A DNA stretch of 64,000 bases from Bin87 sp965243255 (GTDB taxonomy: Bacteria > Chloroflexota > Dehalococcoidia > Lucifugimonadales > UBA3495), in contig CBDEUH010000004.1 of assembly GCA_965243255.1 (NCBI GenBank), positions 2,108,001-2,172,000 on the forward strand, written 5' to 3'. Below the pieces are notes generated by a model that was not told the DNA's origin, searched no databases, and worked only from the letters and a program-made list of their open reading frames with translations. The position numbers and the translations under genes were made by a program. Positions 31,960 to 41,306 of this stretch are shown in pieces (position 1 is the first letter of the stretch; every line of letters starts with the position of its first letter).

Positions 31960-34900
31960 ATGCAGACCATGGACGGTTCTCCTGACGTCCCGGAGCGTGG
32001 CTACGGGCAGACAATCCCCGGTATGGGCAAGTTTTCGCGCATCCTGGTTGGATTGGCGCTGACCGCCGCCGTTGCAACCCTGGTCTGGTGGCTGGCCGAC
32101 TGGGCCGAATTGGCCAACGCCGTGGGCACCCTGGGCCAAAGGCCCGACCTCCTCGCGGCCCTCTTGATCAGCTACACCGCGGCCTTTGCGCTGCGGGCGG
32201 TGGCCTGGCGCCAGTTGATGACCAGCCGGTCCGGTGTGTTCGGTCTGTTCTCCTGCCTCCAGGCGACTCTCCTCGCCAACCACTTGCTCCCCTTCAAACT
32301 GGGCGAAGCAGCGCGCCCGCTGCTGGCCACCCGACGGGGCGTCCCACTGGCCGAGGCGGCTGCCTCCACGGGAGTGGCCCGCCTGCTGGACTTTGCATCC
32401 CTGGTACTCGTGGCGGCCGTATTCGGGGCGCTGCTTTCCTTGCCCGGCGGCCGGGTCATGTGGCTGCAAAGCCTGGCCCTGCCGGCGGTAGTGATCTGCG
32501 TCGCGGCGGTCGCGCTGTTCTTGTTGCGGGTGCGCATCCTTGACGCTTTGGCGCCCGGTCTCCTGCGAAACCAGTTGGACACGCTGCGAGTGCAGTTGGC
32601 CGGGATGTCCAAGGGTCGGATCGCCAGGGCGGCGTTGTGGACGCTGCCCAGCTGGATCCTGGAAGCCGGCGTACTCCTGGTGGCGGCGCAGGCATTGGGC
32701 GCAGAAATATCCATCAGCGCCGCCATTGCCGTAACCGCCTTCACCATTCTGTTTCAGGTGTTCCACGTAACGCCGGGCGGCATCGGCGTGTATGAAGCCA
32801 GCATGACCGGAGCGCTCTACGCCATCGGCGTGCCGTGGCAGGAAGGGCTGGCCCTGGCCGTGCTCACCCATGGCCTCAAGTTTGCCTACTCGTACACCGT
32901 AGCGGCGGCCTTTACGCTGGTGGCGGTGCGCGACGTTATACCCATTCGCGGTTTGGGCGCGCTACGTGGCTCGGCAGAAGGCGACAAGCACGCCTCTCGC
33001 TTTGAGATATTTGCCGCCCGCGCCTGGAACGTGCTCAACGAAGGCAAGCCCTTCACCCCGGTGTTCACACTGGGGTTATTGGCGTTGCTGAGCATTCCTC
33101 ATCTGACGGACGGCGGGTACTGGCTGCGGGCTGGGCTGGCCGTGCTGGCGCTCATCCCGATGTTCGTAGTGTTCTACCGCTTCGACTTCCCGCTCAAGCT
33201 GCGCATCGGGCTGTGGGTCTATCTTGGGGTATTTCTGGCTGCATTCCGGTTCTTTGACGCCATCGCCGTGGGCGTGATTTTAGGGGTGTATCTCACCTTC
33301 ACCATCGTTTTGTGGGGCACCATCTACTACCATCTGCGCATCGGCACGTCGTGGCTCAACTTCACCCGGTTCTGGCGGCTGGTGCTGGAGAATCCCGACC
33401 CCACCAGCGGCAACTTCCTGGAGCAGATTCCCAAGCTCACGATTCTGGTGCTGACCTTCCAGATGCTGGTGGAACAGCCCTCAGTCTGGACGTTCGCGGC
33501 GGTGGAGGGGTTCACACTGGGCGCTGCGATCATTGCCCTGCTGCTGCACCAGTGGTTTTTCACCTGGCCGCCGGCACCGTCTTTGGTGCCGACGCGGATG
33601 CGGGCGACGGCCGGCGAACGCATCTCCCGCCGATTCATCGTCATCGTCATCGACGGCTGCCGGTTTGACCGCTTGCAAGAGGCCGACACCCCGTTCATCG
33701 ACAAAATCCGTCGGGAAGGCGTCGATTACATCGACACGTCCACCGTGTACCCGGCCCGGACGGTCAGCGGCTTCAGCTCCATGTTCACCGGCGCCCCGCC
33801 CCGGGTTCACGGGATGACTAGCAACTTCGTGCCCAGCCTGGGCGTCAAGTGCGAGTCCATTTTCGACGCCCTGCGCGCCGGCGGCTTGACTGGCAAGTTG
33901 GTCGGCATCGCCCACCTGGTGGACGCCTTTGGCGAGAACGACGTTGAAACCGTAACCGCCGTTACCAACAACGACGAAATTGACGACGCGCTGAAAGCAA
34001 GGGGCAAGGCGGTCATTCAACGGGACGACCCTGACCTGCTCATCCTGCAACTGCTCAGCGTTGACCAGACCGGCCACGCACGGGGCAGCTACAACTCCGA
34101 ATACCTGGCCAAGATAGAAGAGAGCGACCGCCACATCGAAGAGTTCCTGGGTTGGTGCGACTCCATCGGCTACCTGGAGGACGCGACGGTGATCATAACC
34201 GCCGACCACGGGCAGGGCATCGGCATCGGCGGGCACGGCCACATGGGCCCAACGGAGCGCTACGTGCCCTTGATGATGTGGGGAAAGGGAGTTGAGTTGC
34301 AGGGACAGGTTGAAGCCCCACACTCCGTGATGGATGTAACGGCCACTATCGCTTACTACCTGGGCGTGGAGCCGCCGGCCCAGTCGGTGGGGCAGGTGCT
34401 CGGAGTACCCGACGGCGATGAAGCGTCCCGCCCGGTGGCGGTGATTGTTCCTGCGTACAACGAGGCGGAGAACCTGCCGGCGACACTGGACCGCATCCCA
34501 AGGCGGGAGCGACCGGAGTTGCGGGTAGTCGTAGTGGATGACGGCTCGACCGACGACACGGTCGCCGTGGCTCATCAGCACGGCGCGGACGTGGTGGTGT
34601 CCCACCAGCACAATCGCGGACTGGGGGCGGCCCTCCGCACCGGCCTCGCCACCGCCAACGAGCTGGATGCCCGGGCTGCGGTGTACGTGGACGCAGACGG
34701 TGAATATCCGCCCGAGCAGATACCCGACTTGCTGGCGCCCATTGAGGCCGGCGAAGCGGACTACGTGCTCGGTTCCCGTTACCTGGGCAAGCGCATCGGC
34801 CAACGCATATTCCGTCGCGTGGGAAATCTGGCCTTCACCGGATTGCTGAGCCTGGCCAGCGGGCGGCGGATTAGCGACGGGCAAACCGGGTTCCGGGCCT

Positions 34901-35106
34901 TCTCCCGACGGGCGTTGGAGAGCGCCGAAATCATCCACGATTACAACTACGCCCAGGTGCTGACCCTCGATCTGCTGAAAAAGGGTATGCGGATGCGAGA
35001 GGTGCCCGTTACTTACACGCGGCGCACCAGGGGAAGTTCCTTCATCGGCCCAAATTATCTCTGGCGTGTTCCCACCGGGATGCTCCGTGAGATGCTGAGC
35101 AAGTAG
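31960..35106 (+). CDS. Three-part fusion: flippase-like membrane domain, phosphodiesterase, GT2 glycosyltransferase
   Basis: A 1048-residue protein; ATG 31960 has AAGGAG 6 nt upstream. Residues 25-330 resemble the LPG-synthase/UPF0104 flippase-like domain (VTPGGIGVYEASM). Another helix block spans to about 540. Residues 559-800 form a type I phosphodiesterase/alkaline-phosphatase domain: VIVIDGCRFD, nucleophile T601 in PARTVSGFSSMFTGAPPRVHG, DQTGHARG, TADHGQG and GGHGHMG. From about 826 a GT2 domain like dolichyl-phosphate mannose synthase: VIVPAYNEAENLPATLD, VVVDDGSTDDT, DADGEYPPEQ. It may make, flip or recycle a polyprenyl-phosphate sugar. First gene of a four-gene operon. Confidence 0.85.
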   Translation: MQTMDGSPDVPERGYGQTIPGMGKFSRILVGLALTAAVATLVWWLADWAELANAVGTLGQRPDLLAALLISYTAAFALRAVAWRQLMTSRSGVFGLFSCLQATLLANHLLPFKLGEAARPLLATRRGVPLAEAAASTGVARLLDFASLVLVAAVFGALLSLPGGRVMWLQSLALPAVVICVAAVALFLLRVRILDALAPGLLRNQLDTLRVQLAGMSKGRIARAALWTLPSWILEAGVLLVAAQALGAEISISAAIAVTAFTILFQVFHVTPGGIGVYEASMTGALYAIGVPWQEGLALAVLTHGLKFAYSYTVAAAFTLVAVRDVIPIRGLGALRGSAEGDKHASRFEIFAARAWNVLNEGKPFTPVFTLGLLALLSIPHLTDGGYWLRAGLAVLALIPMFVVFYRFDFPLKLRIGLWVYLGVFLAAFRFFDAIAVGVILGVYLTFTIVLWGTIYYHLRIGTSWLNFTRFWRLVLENPDPTSGNFLEQIPKLTILVLTFQMLVEQPSVWTFAAVEGFTLGAAIIALLLHQWFFTWPPAPSLVPTRMRATAGERISRRFIVIVIDGCRFDRLQEADTPFIDKIRREGVDYIDTSTVYPARTVSGFSSMFTGAPPRVHGMTSNFVPSLGVKCESIFDALRAGGLTGKLVGIAHLVDAFGENDVETVTAVTNNDEIDDALKARGKAVIQRDDPDLLILQLLSVDQTGHARGSYNSEYLAKIEESDRHIEEFLGWCDSIGYLEDATVIITADHGQGIGIGGHGHMGPTERYVPLMMWGKGVELQGQVEAPHSVMDVTATIAYYLGVEPPAQSVGQVLGVPDGDEASRPVAVIVPAYNEAENLPATLDRIPRRERPELRVVVVDDGSTDDTVAVAHQHGADVVVSHQHNRGLGAALRTGLATANELDARAAVYVDADGEYPPEQIPDLLAPIEAGEADYVLGSRYLGKRIGQRIFRRVGNLAFTGLLSLASGRRISDGQTGFRAFSRRALESAEIIHDYNYAQVLTLDLLKKGMRMREVPVTYTRRTRGSSFIGPNYLWRVPTGMLREMLSK

Positions 35107-35138
35107 TCTGAAGACGACTCATCAAGGAGGATGACGAA

Positions 35139-37757
35139 GTGCGTTATCACATCGGAACGTTGGGGAAATATCTGCCCCGTCGATACTGGATTGGAAGCCT
35201 GTCGCTGGCCATAGTGCTGGCGTTGGCCCTGGCCTGCACGGAGCAAGCGCCACCGGCGCCGACGCAAGACGAATCGGCGCGGTCGCAGGCTGCGTCGGCT
35301 CAAGCGGCGGCGGATGCCGCCCAGGCTACGGCGGCCCAAGCCGCCGCCGCGGCTGAGGCAGCGGCCCAGGCCGCAACCGAAGCGGTGGCAGTCGGCGCAT
35401 CGAATGCGGAAGCGCTGCAAGCCCAGGCTGCGGCTGCCATCGCCGCAGCGGAAGCGGCGCAGGCTACGGCAACCCAAGCCGCCGCCGCGGCCGAGGCGGC
35501 TGCACAGGCGGCAAGCGAGGCAGCGAGCCGGGGCGAAGACCGGCCTTCCATCACGGTGATTGGCAGCGGGTCCGCATCCGTTTCCGCATCGGGAACGGGC
35601 ACCGGAACGGGCTCAGTTTCCGGCACCGGTACGGGCACGCACACCCACACTGGAACGGGCAGCGGCACCGGCAGTGGATCCGCTTCTGGCACTGCCACGG
35701 CGGCGATGATGCACGGGGAAGCCGGGGGCCTGTACATCCCGGTCAACCTCAGCTACGAGACTGAGGGTCCCACTGCGTCTGATGGCTATTACCATGCGAC
35801 GACCAATCGGGAGATCTACGCAAAGATATCCACGGACTACCAGGAAATTGCCAAGCTGACCAACGTTATCAGGGAAGGCAAGCCCTTCCCCGCCGCCGAG
35901 ATCTGGCTGCTGTACGAATCCGGGCCACACACCCGGTTGGGTCCGCAGAGCCGCACGCTGCGCAGTTTCGCCGCCGGCTCTACGCCGTCCACCTACTACC
36001 CCGACTCGGCCGAGTTCTACGGTTCCGACACCTTCCTGGACGACCCCATTGAAAACGTCATCCGTGGGCGTGGCGAGGCCGCGGATTACACCGACGCCCA
36101 GCGGCGTCAGGCCATCAATAAAGGAATGCTTCGTATTCTCTACCACTGGGCCAAGTTCTACATGATCATCGGTCAGGAGCGATCGAGCTCCCGTCTGATT
36201 GACGAGGCTTGGGCAGTTTACGTTGGAGAAGAAGTTAACGGGCGATACCCGAACTCCCTGGCGGCCCTTGCCCAATCGCGCGAAGGCAACTTTGGGCGGG
36301 AAGGCACCATCGACATCCCGCTGCGCCAGGCCATGGACCGGGCCCGGCAGGCAGCGGACGCCGGCGATGCCGCCGCCCTGGAGACCGCCACCAACGAGGT
36401 CTATTCCCGCTTCAACGCCATGTTCTACCTGGCTACCGTGAGGTACATTGGCCGGGTGGCGGATGACGCGGCGGCCGGAGACCGCGACGCCCTGGGGACT
36501 CACCAGGTGGAAGCCCTGGCGTTCTACCAGTCTATCCAGCCTGACGTCGCCAAGGCCAACCCGTCTGCCGACGCGACCATCATGGCCTACCTTACGGCCG
36601 ATGGGAGCGAGGTTACACCTGCTTCACGGGACGCTGCTCTGGCCGCGCTGAACGGCACTGCCTCGGCGCTGATGCTGCACGACAGTGACCTTGTCACCGA
36701 GTACACCGACGACACGGACGACGGGCCCGGTGGAGCGGCGTCGCACTATACCGGCGATCTGGACCTCTCCTCCAGCGTGTTCATTCCGGTGAATCTCCCC
36801 CACGAGACCGACCGCAGCGTGCCCAGCCCGTCCGACGGCTACTACCACGCTACCACCAATCGAGAGCACTACCAGAAGATTCCTTCCGACTACCAGGAAA
36901 TTGCCAAGTTGACCAACGTGATCAAGGAAGGCGAGGAGCTACCGGTTGCAGACATCTTCCTGCTCTACGAGGTGGGACATCACACCCGCATCGGCGTCCG
37001 CAGCAAGACCCTCCGCGGGTTTGCCCGTGATCCCGAAAGGGCGGAGGAATTCCCGCTGGCAACCGAGTTCTACGGCTCCGGCAACTTCCTCGATAGCCCG
37101 ATCAACAACACCGTACGCGGGCGCGGAGACGCCGCCGAATGGACCGACGCTCAGAAACGCCAGGCGATCAACAAAGGCATCCTTCGCATCCTGTATCACT
37201 GGTCCAAGCACTACGTCATCGGCGGCTGCGCGGACCTGGATTCGGGCGACGTTGACGAAGGCTGGGGTATCTACGTCGGCTTGCCGGGCGATGATGGAAG
37301 TTACCCCTACTCGCTGTCCGCCCTGGCGCGCAGTCGCGAAGGCAACTTCGGACGAGAAGGCACTATCGACATCCCGCTACGGGAAGCCTTCGAACGGGTG
37401 AGGCAGGCCGCCGAAAACGGCGACGCCGCAGCTTGCGACGCTGCCGCCGACGATGTGTTCTCGCGCTTCAACGCCCTGTTCTACCTCGCCACCGTGAGGT
37501 ACATCGGCATATCGCATCAGGATGTGGCAGAAGGAAAAGACCCGGGCACTCACCAGGTGGAGGCCCTGGCCTTCTACCAGTCCATCCAGCCCGAGGTCGC
37601 TAACGCCGACCCGGCTGCCGACGCTTTGATCATGGCCTACGTCACTGCCGATGCCAGCGACATTACGCCGGCAACGCGAGACGCGGCCCTGGCAGCGCTC
37701 AACCGGACCGCATCAGCGCTCATGTTGAAGCGGAGCGACCTGATCACCGGCTACTAG
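35139..37757 (+). CDS. Lipoprotein with two FEA1-like (low-iron-inducible) domains
   Basis: An 872-residue protein with GTG start behind AAGGAGG. Leader ends LALALAC. An Ala-rich helix (48-130, encoded partly by a 76-bp repeat offset by 138 bp) and a Gly/Thr/Ser linker (140-190) follow. Two homologous domains occupy 198-520 and 547-872. Both share YYHATTNRE, YQEIAKLTNVI, NFGREGTIDIPLR, ATVRYIG and HQVEALAFYQSIQP. The pattern NREIY..I..DY, RTLRSFA, DEAWAVYVG, SLAALAQSREGNFG agrees, from memory, with algal FEA1/H43 iron-assimilation proteins, which also have repeated halves. An iron-binding role is supported by the ferric-binding protein gene 37 bp downstream. Confidence 0.7.
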   Translation: MRYHIGTLGKYLPRRYWIGSLSLAIVLALALACTEQAPPAPTQDESARSQAASAQAAADAAQATAAQAAAAAEAAAQAATEAVAVGASNAEALQAQAAAAIAAAEAAQATATQAAAAAEAAAQAASEAASRGEDRPSITVIGSGSASVSASGTGTGTGSVSGTGTGTHTHTGTGSGTGSGSASGTATAAMMHGEAGGLYIPVNLSYETEGPTASDGYYHATTNREIYAKISTDYQEIAKLTNVIREGKPFPAAEIWLLYESGPHTRLGPQSRTLRSFAAGSTPSTYYPDSAEFYGSDTFLDDPIENVIRGRGEAADYTDAQRRQAINKGMLRILYHWAKFYMIIGQERSSSRLIDEAWAVYVGEEVNGRYPNSLAALAQSREGNFGREGTIDIPLRQAMDRARQAADAGDAAALETATNEVYSRFNAMFYLATVRYIGRVADDAAAGDRDALGTHQVEALAFYQSIQPDVAKANPSADATIMAYLTADGSEVTPASRDAALAALNGTASALMLHDSDLVTEYTDDTDDGPGGAASHYTGDLDLSSSVFIPVNLPHETDRSVPSPSDGYYHATTNREHYQKIPSDYQEIAKLTNVIKEGEELPVADIFLLYEVGHHTRIGVRSKTLRGFARDPERAEEFPLATEFYGSGNFLDSPINNTVRGRGDAAEWTDAQKRQAINKGILRILYHWSKHYVIGGCADLDSGDVDEGWGIYVGLPGDDGSYPYSLSALARSREGNFGREGTIDIPLREAFERVRQAAENGDAAACDAAADDVFSRFNALFYLATVRYIGISHQDVAEGKDPGTHQVEALAFYQSIQPEVANADPAADALIMAYVTADASDITPATRDAALAALNRTASALMLKRSDLITGY

Positions 37758-37794
37758 TGATAGACTCGTCAGCCCAGCATAGGAGAACCAAAGC

Positions 37795-38997
37795 ATGAAG
37801 AGTCTATCTCGACGATGCAGCCGGGCTTTCTGGTTGCCGGCCGGCTTGTTGCTGGTGGCGCTGGCGCTGGCCTGCGGCGGGGGCGCAACGACGTCCCCCG
37901 CCGCCCCATCGGCGCCGGCCGTTGTCAGCCCGACGGTAGCTTCGGTTGCCCCGGCGGCCCAGGCGCCGGCTGCGGCCAGCCCCGCGGCGGTCCCGACGGT
38001 GCCGCCGGTTACGATCAGTCCCCTGGCGACTTGGGTTCCGCCCACGATTGCGGAGGCGGAGGATCGTACCCTTACGATCTATTCCGGGCGTTCCAGGACG
38101 TTGGTACACCCCTTGCTGGTGGCCTTCGGGGAACAGACCGGGGTAGATATCCGGGTCAAATACGCCGGCAGCGCGTCCACGGCGGCTACGCTGCTGGAAG
38201 AGGGCGGCAACACGCCGGCCGACGTGGTGTTTCTGCAAGACCCGGGGTCTCTGGGTATCCTGGCTGACTCCGGGATGCTGACCCAAATTCCCCAGGAATC
38301 GCTGGATAAGGTTGACCCCCGGTTCCGCTCGCCGGCCGGCCTGTGGATCGGCACATCGGGACGGGCGCGCACCATCATCTACAACACCGAGGCCGTTAAC
38401 CCGGCAACCGACCTGCCCCCGTCCATCCTGGACTTCACCGGCCCCGAGTGGCGCGGACGGGTGGGCTGGGCGCCGCGCAACGGTTCCTTCCAGGCTTTCG
38501 TTACCGCACTGCGCCTCACCATTGGCGAAGAGGCGGCCCGGGCCTGGCTGGAAGGGATGCGGGATAACGACGCTGTGGATTACCCCAACAACGTAACCAC
38601 CGTTTCGGCGGCGGCGGCCGGCGAGGTTGACGTGGGCTTCGTGAACCACTACTACCTGGAACGTTTCCTTGAGGAACACGGCGAAGGGTTCGGAGCGCGC
38701 AACCACTACATCGGCAACGGCGACCCTGGCGCGCTGGTGCTGGTGGCCGGCGTGGGAATTCTGGAGCCTTCGGAGAACCAGGACATCGCGGCGGAGTTCG
38801 TGGAGTTCCTGCTCAGCGCTCCAGCCCAGGCCTACTTCGCCCAGGAGATCAAGGAGTATCCTGTGTCGGCGGGGGTCGCGCCAGAAGGCGATCTGCCGCC
38901 CCTGGACTCTCTGAACCCGCCCAACGTTGACCTTGGCAGTCTCAGCGACCTTGAGGGCACTCTCACCCTGCTGAGGGAGACCGAAGTTCTGCCGTGA
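37795..38997 (+). CDS. fbpA: Ferric iron-binding lipoprotein (FbpA/AfuA family)
   Basis: A 400-residue ABC substrate-binding protein. A lipoprotein leader ends LALAC-GGG, followed by an Ala/Pro/Thr linker (30-85). The mature fold begins LTIYSGRSRTLVHPLL, as in FbpA. The paired tyrosines Y286-Y287 (VNHYYLERF) match the Fe(III)-binding tyrosines of FbpA, and the IYSGR tyrosine may also ligate. Probably feeds the permease and ATPase encoded 12-16 kb upstream. It starts 37 bp after the FEA1-like gene and its stop overlaps the next GTG start (GTGA). Confidence 0.9.
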   Translation: MKSLSRRCSRAFWLPAGLLLVALALACGGGATTSPAAPSAPAVVSPTVASVAPAAQAPAAASPAAVPTVPPVTISPLATWVPPTIAEAEDRTLTIYSGRSRTLVHPLLVAFGEQTGVDIRVKYAGSASTAATLLEEGGNTPADVVFLQDPGSLGILADSGMLTQIPQESLDKVDPRFRSPAGLWIGTSGRARTIIYNTEAVNPATDLPPSILDFTGPEWRGRVGWAPRNGSFQAFVTALRLTIGEEAARAWLEGMRDNDAVDYPNNVTTVSAAAAGEVDVGFVNHYYLERFLEEHGEGFGARNHYIGNGDPGALVLVAGVGILEPSENQDIAAEFVEFLLSAPAQAYFAQEIKEYPVSAGVAPEGDLPPLDSLNPPNVDLGSLSDLEGTLTLLRETEVLP

Positions 38998-40466
38998 GGA
39001 ATGGCGACTTAGCGCGCAAAATAGGCGCATTCGCTCGCAGAAGGGGGCTACCGCTGGCAGCGGTGGCTCTCTTCATATTGCTTTCCGTCGCCTACGGCTT
39101 TTCGGTGGATATCCGGGCCAGTCGCGGCGCGTCGATTACCGGAGACGAGCCATTCTACCTACTGACCACGCAGAGCCTCCTCGCCGACGGTGATCTGGAC
39201 CTGCGCAACCAGTACGAGGTCAAATCCTACCAGTCCTTCTTCGACCACCCCAATGACCTGTGGTTCCAATCGACCGCTACGCCCGACGGTCGGGTGCTCA
39301 GCCCGCACAATCCGGGCCTGTCCGTGCTGGTTATTCCCGGTTTCGCCCTGGGCGGCCTGGTCGGAGTCCAGGCGCAGCTGATGCTGATGGCGGCGGCGAC
39401 GATGGCCTTCGCCTTCGTTCTGGCCGCCCGTTTGACCGGACAACCGGCAATCTGCTGGGTCGTTACGCTCGGCATCGGACTGACGGCGACGGCGTTCATC
39501 TACGCCACGGAGATCTACCCGGAGTTTCCCGCTGCCCTGGCCCTGGTGGTCGCCCTGCTGGTCGCTACCCGCCGGAACCGGGTGGGGCTCTACGATGCGC
39601 TGTACCTGGCCGCCGCCCTGACCGCGATGTGCTGGTTGGGGTCCAAGTACGCGGCGCTGGCTCTGCCTGTAGCCGGCTACTTCTTGCTCCGAGCGGACCG
39701 GACCGGGCGGATTACCCTGCTGGCGGTGGGCGGCGTGTCAGCCGCCCTGTTCACCTGGTTCCATCTGCACGTTTTCGGGAGCCTGACTCCCTACGGCGTC
39801 AACGTGGTGTATGCGGAATGGAACACCGCAGAGATATTGGGCGGACACCTGGGCTTTTCCGACCGTTACTACCGTCTGTGGGGGTTGTTTGTGGATCGAC
39901 GCTTCGGGCTGGGCCGTTGGGCGCCGCTGCTATTGGCGGGGATTCCGGCTTTGGCGCTGCTGACGGTGAAGTGCTGGGAACAGCGGCTGATACTGGCCCT
40001 GATCCTAATCCAACTGCTCATTGCCACCTTCGTAGCTATCACGATGATGGGCTGGTGGTTCCCTGGCCGCACCATGCTCACGGCGCTGCCGCTGTTCGTC
40101 ATACCCCTGGCGCTGCTGGCCGGCCGCGCCGGGCGATTCGGCCGGGTGTTCCTGGCCGTGTTGGGAGCCGGCACGCTGGCGATTACCGGGGCCCTGGCCC
40201 ACGCCGGGCATACCGGAGAAATCACCATCGCGGTGGACCCTTTCGATATGGCGTTCGTCCCGTTCCAGGCGATTGCCGGCCTTTTCCCCCTGTACACTTG
40301 GTGGACGGCTGAAACCTGGCAGTTGACCTACCTGTGGTGGGTCCTGTTCGCCGTGGCCACCTCAGCCGTCGTGTGGCCGGAAATGGCCGGGGCGGGCCGT
40401 CGGCTATGGCAAAAGGTACTGGATGCCCTGGGCAAAGGTGATCCCGGGCTCCCAGCCGATGACTGA
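38994..40466 (+). CDS. GT-C-type membrane glycosyltransferase (PMT/ArnT-like)
   Basis: A 490-residue protein with about ten helices. The first loop after the N-terminal helix carries ITGDEPFYLLTTQSLLADGDLDLRNQY; this acidic D/E motif in the first external loop is typical of polyprenyl-phosphate-sugar-dependent GT-C enzymes such as PMT and ArnT. PHNPGLSVLVIPGF and YATEIYPEFPAALAL follow. It should transfer a sugar from a lipid carrier to an extracytoplasmic acceptor. Translationally coupled to fbpA (GTGA overlap). The 3' end overlaps the convergent epimerase gene by 63 bp. Confidence 0.8.
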   Translation: MRNGDLARKIGAFARRRGLPLAAVALFILLSVAYGFSVDIRASRGASITGDEPFYLLTTQSLLADGDLDLRNQYEVKSYQSFFDHPNDLWFQSTATPDGRVLSPHNPGLSVLVIPGFALGGLVGVQAQLMLMAAATMAFAFVLAARLTGQPAICWVVTLGIGLTATAFIYATEIYPEFPAALALVVALLVATRRNRVGLYDALYLAAALTAMCWLGSKYAALALPVAGYFLLRADRTGRITLLAVGGVSAALFTWFHLHVFGSLTPYGVNVVYAEWNTAEILGGHLGFSDRYYRLWGLFVDRRFGLGRWAPLLLAGIPALALLTVKCWEQRLILALILIQLLIATFVAITMMGWWFPGRTMLTALPLFVIPLALLAGRAGRFGRVFLAVLGAGTLAITGALAHAGHTGEITIAVDPFDMAFVPFQAIAGLFPLYTWWTAETWQLTYLWWVLFAVATSAVVWPEMAGAGRRLWQKVLDALGKGDPGLPADD

Positions 40467-41306
40467 CTTGGCCCGGGAGCAATCCGCTGCCTTGCGCGCC
40501 TCTTCGAACTCGCGCCTGGGGTTGGGCTCGATGTGCTGCACCGGGCCGCCGATAGTGGCCGCAATCTGGTTGACCGAAGTTTCTTCAGACGTACCGACGT
40601 TCAGGACGATGTGTTGTCCGCCCGGCAAATCCGCAGTAGCGGCCAGGATGTTGGCCTCCACCACGTCCGATACGTGGGTGTAGGATCGGGTCTGTTCGCC
40701 ATTGCCGTACACCGTAAGCGGGTCGCCTTCCCGTCGCTTCCGCAGGAATCGGGGAATCACCAGGGAGTAGGGTCCTTCGGACGGCTGGCCAGGGCCATAC
40801 ACGTTGAAGTAGCGGAGCGAAACGGCTGACATGCCAAAAAGACGCGCAAACAGGTCGGCGTACTGCTCGCCCATAAGCTTCTGCAAGGCATAGGGAGATT
40901 TGGGATTGGGCGTCATATCCTCCCGCATCAGGTGGGTGCCCTGGTCACCGTACACGCTGGAGGATGACGAGTTGACGATCCGGCTAACGCCGTTGATTTG
41001 GGCGGCCCTGAGCACGTTCAGCGTGCCCGTTACGTTGACCGCGTGAGTGCCCACCGGGTCAGCCACGGAGCGTTGAATGCGGGCCCATGCCGCGGTGTGA
41101 AACACCACCTCAGCTCCTTCGCTGGCGGATATCACCGCATTCGCGTCGGTCACAGAACCAGCTGTAAACTGCGCCAAGGGGTTGAGGCGCTCCGCGTTGC
41201 CGGTGGACAGGTCGTCCAGCACAATCACCTGGTGACCATCTCCGACCAATCGGTCAACCAGGTGCGCCCCGATGAATCCACACCCGCCGGTTACCACGCA
41301 TTTCAT
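40404..41306 (-). CDS. NAD-dependent nucleotide-sugar epimerase (GalE-like SDR)
   Basis: A 300-residue extended short-chain dehydrogenase. VVTGGCGFIGAHLVDRLV is the NAD-binding Rossmann motif, SSSSSVYGD and YALQK (YxxxK) the catalytic Ser/Tyr/Lys region, and RYFNVYGPGQ is family-typical. Acts on UDP- or dTDP-sugars. Its ATG overlaps the stop of the dehydrogenase gene (ATGA), so the two are one operon making nucleotide sugars, plausibly for the neighbouring glycosyltransferases. Confidence 0.88.
   Translation of the reverse strand: MKCVVTGGCGFIGAHLVDRLVGDGHQVIVLDDLSTGNAERLNPLAQFTAGSVTDANAVISASEGAEVVFHTAAWARIQRSVADPVGTHAVNVTGTLNVLRAAQINGVSRIVNSSSSSVYGDQGTHLMREDMTPNPKSPYALQKLMGEQYADLFARLFGMSAVSLRYFNVYGPGQPSEGPYSLVIPRFLRKRREGDPLTVYGNGEQTRSYTHVSDVVEANILAATADLPGGQHIVLNVGTSEETSVNQIAATIGGPVQHIEPNPRREFEEARKAADCSRAKSVIGWEPGITFAQGIQYLLP

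Noticed and set aside
31762..32871. A 369-codon minus-strand frame over the start of the triple fusion
   Set aside because: Antisense shadow of the fusion gene with Gln/His/Gly-rich low-complexity translation and no family motif.
35309..35522. Ala-rich repeat as evidence of an assembly error
   Set aside because: The two 76-bp copies differ at many third positions, so they are an old internal duplication rather than a collapsed or duplicated read.
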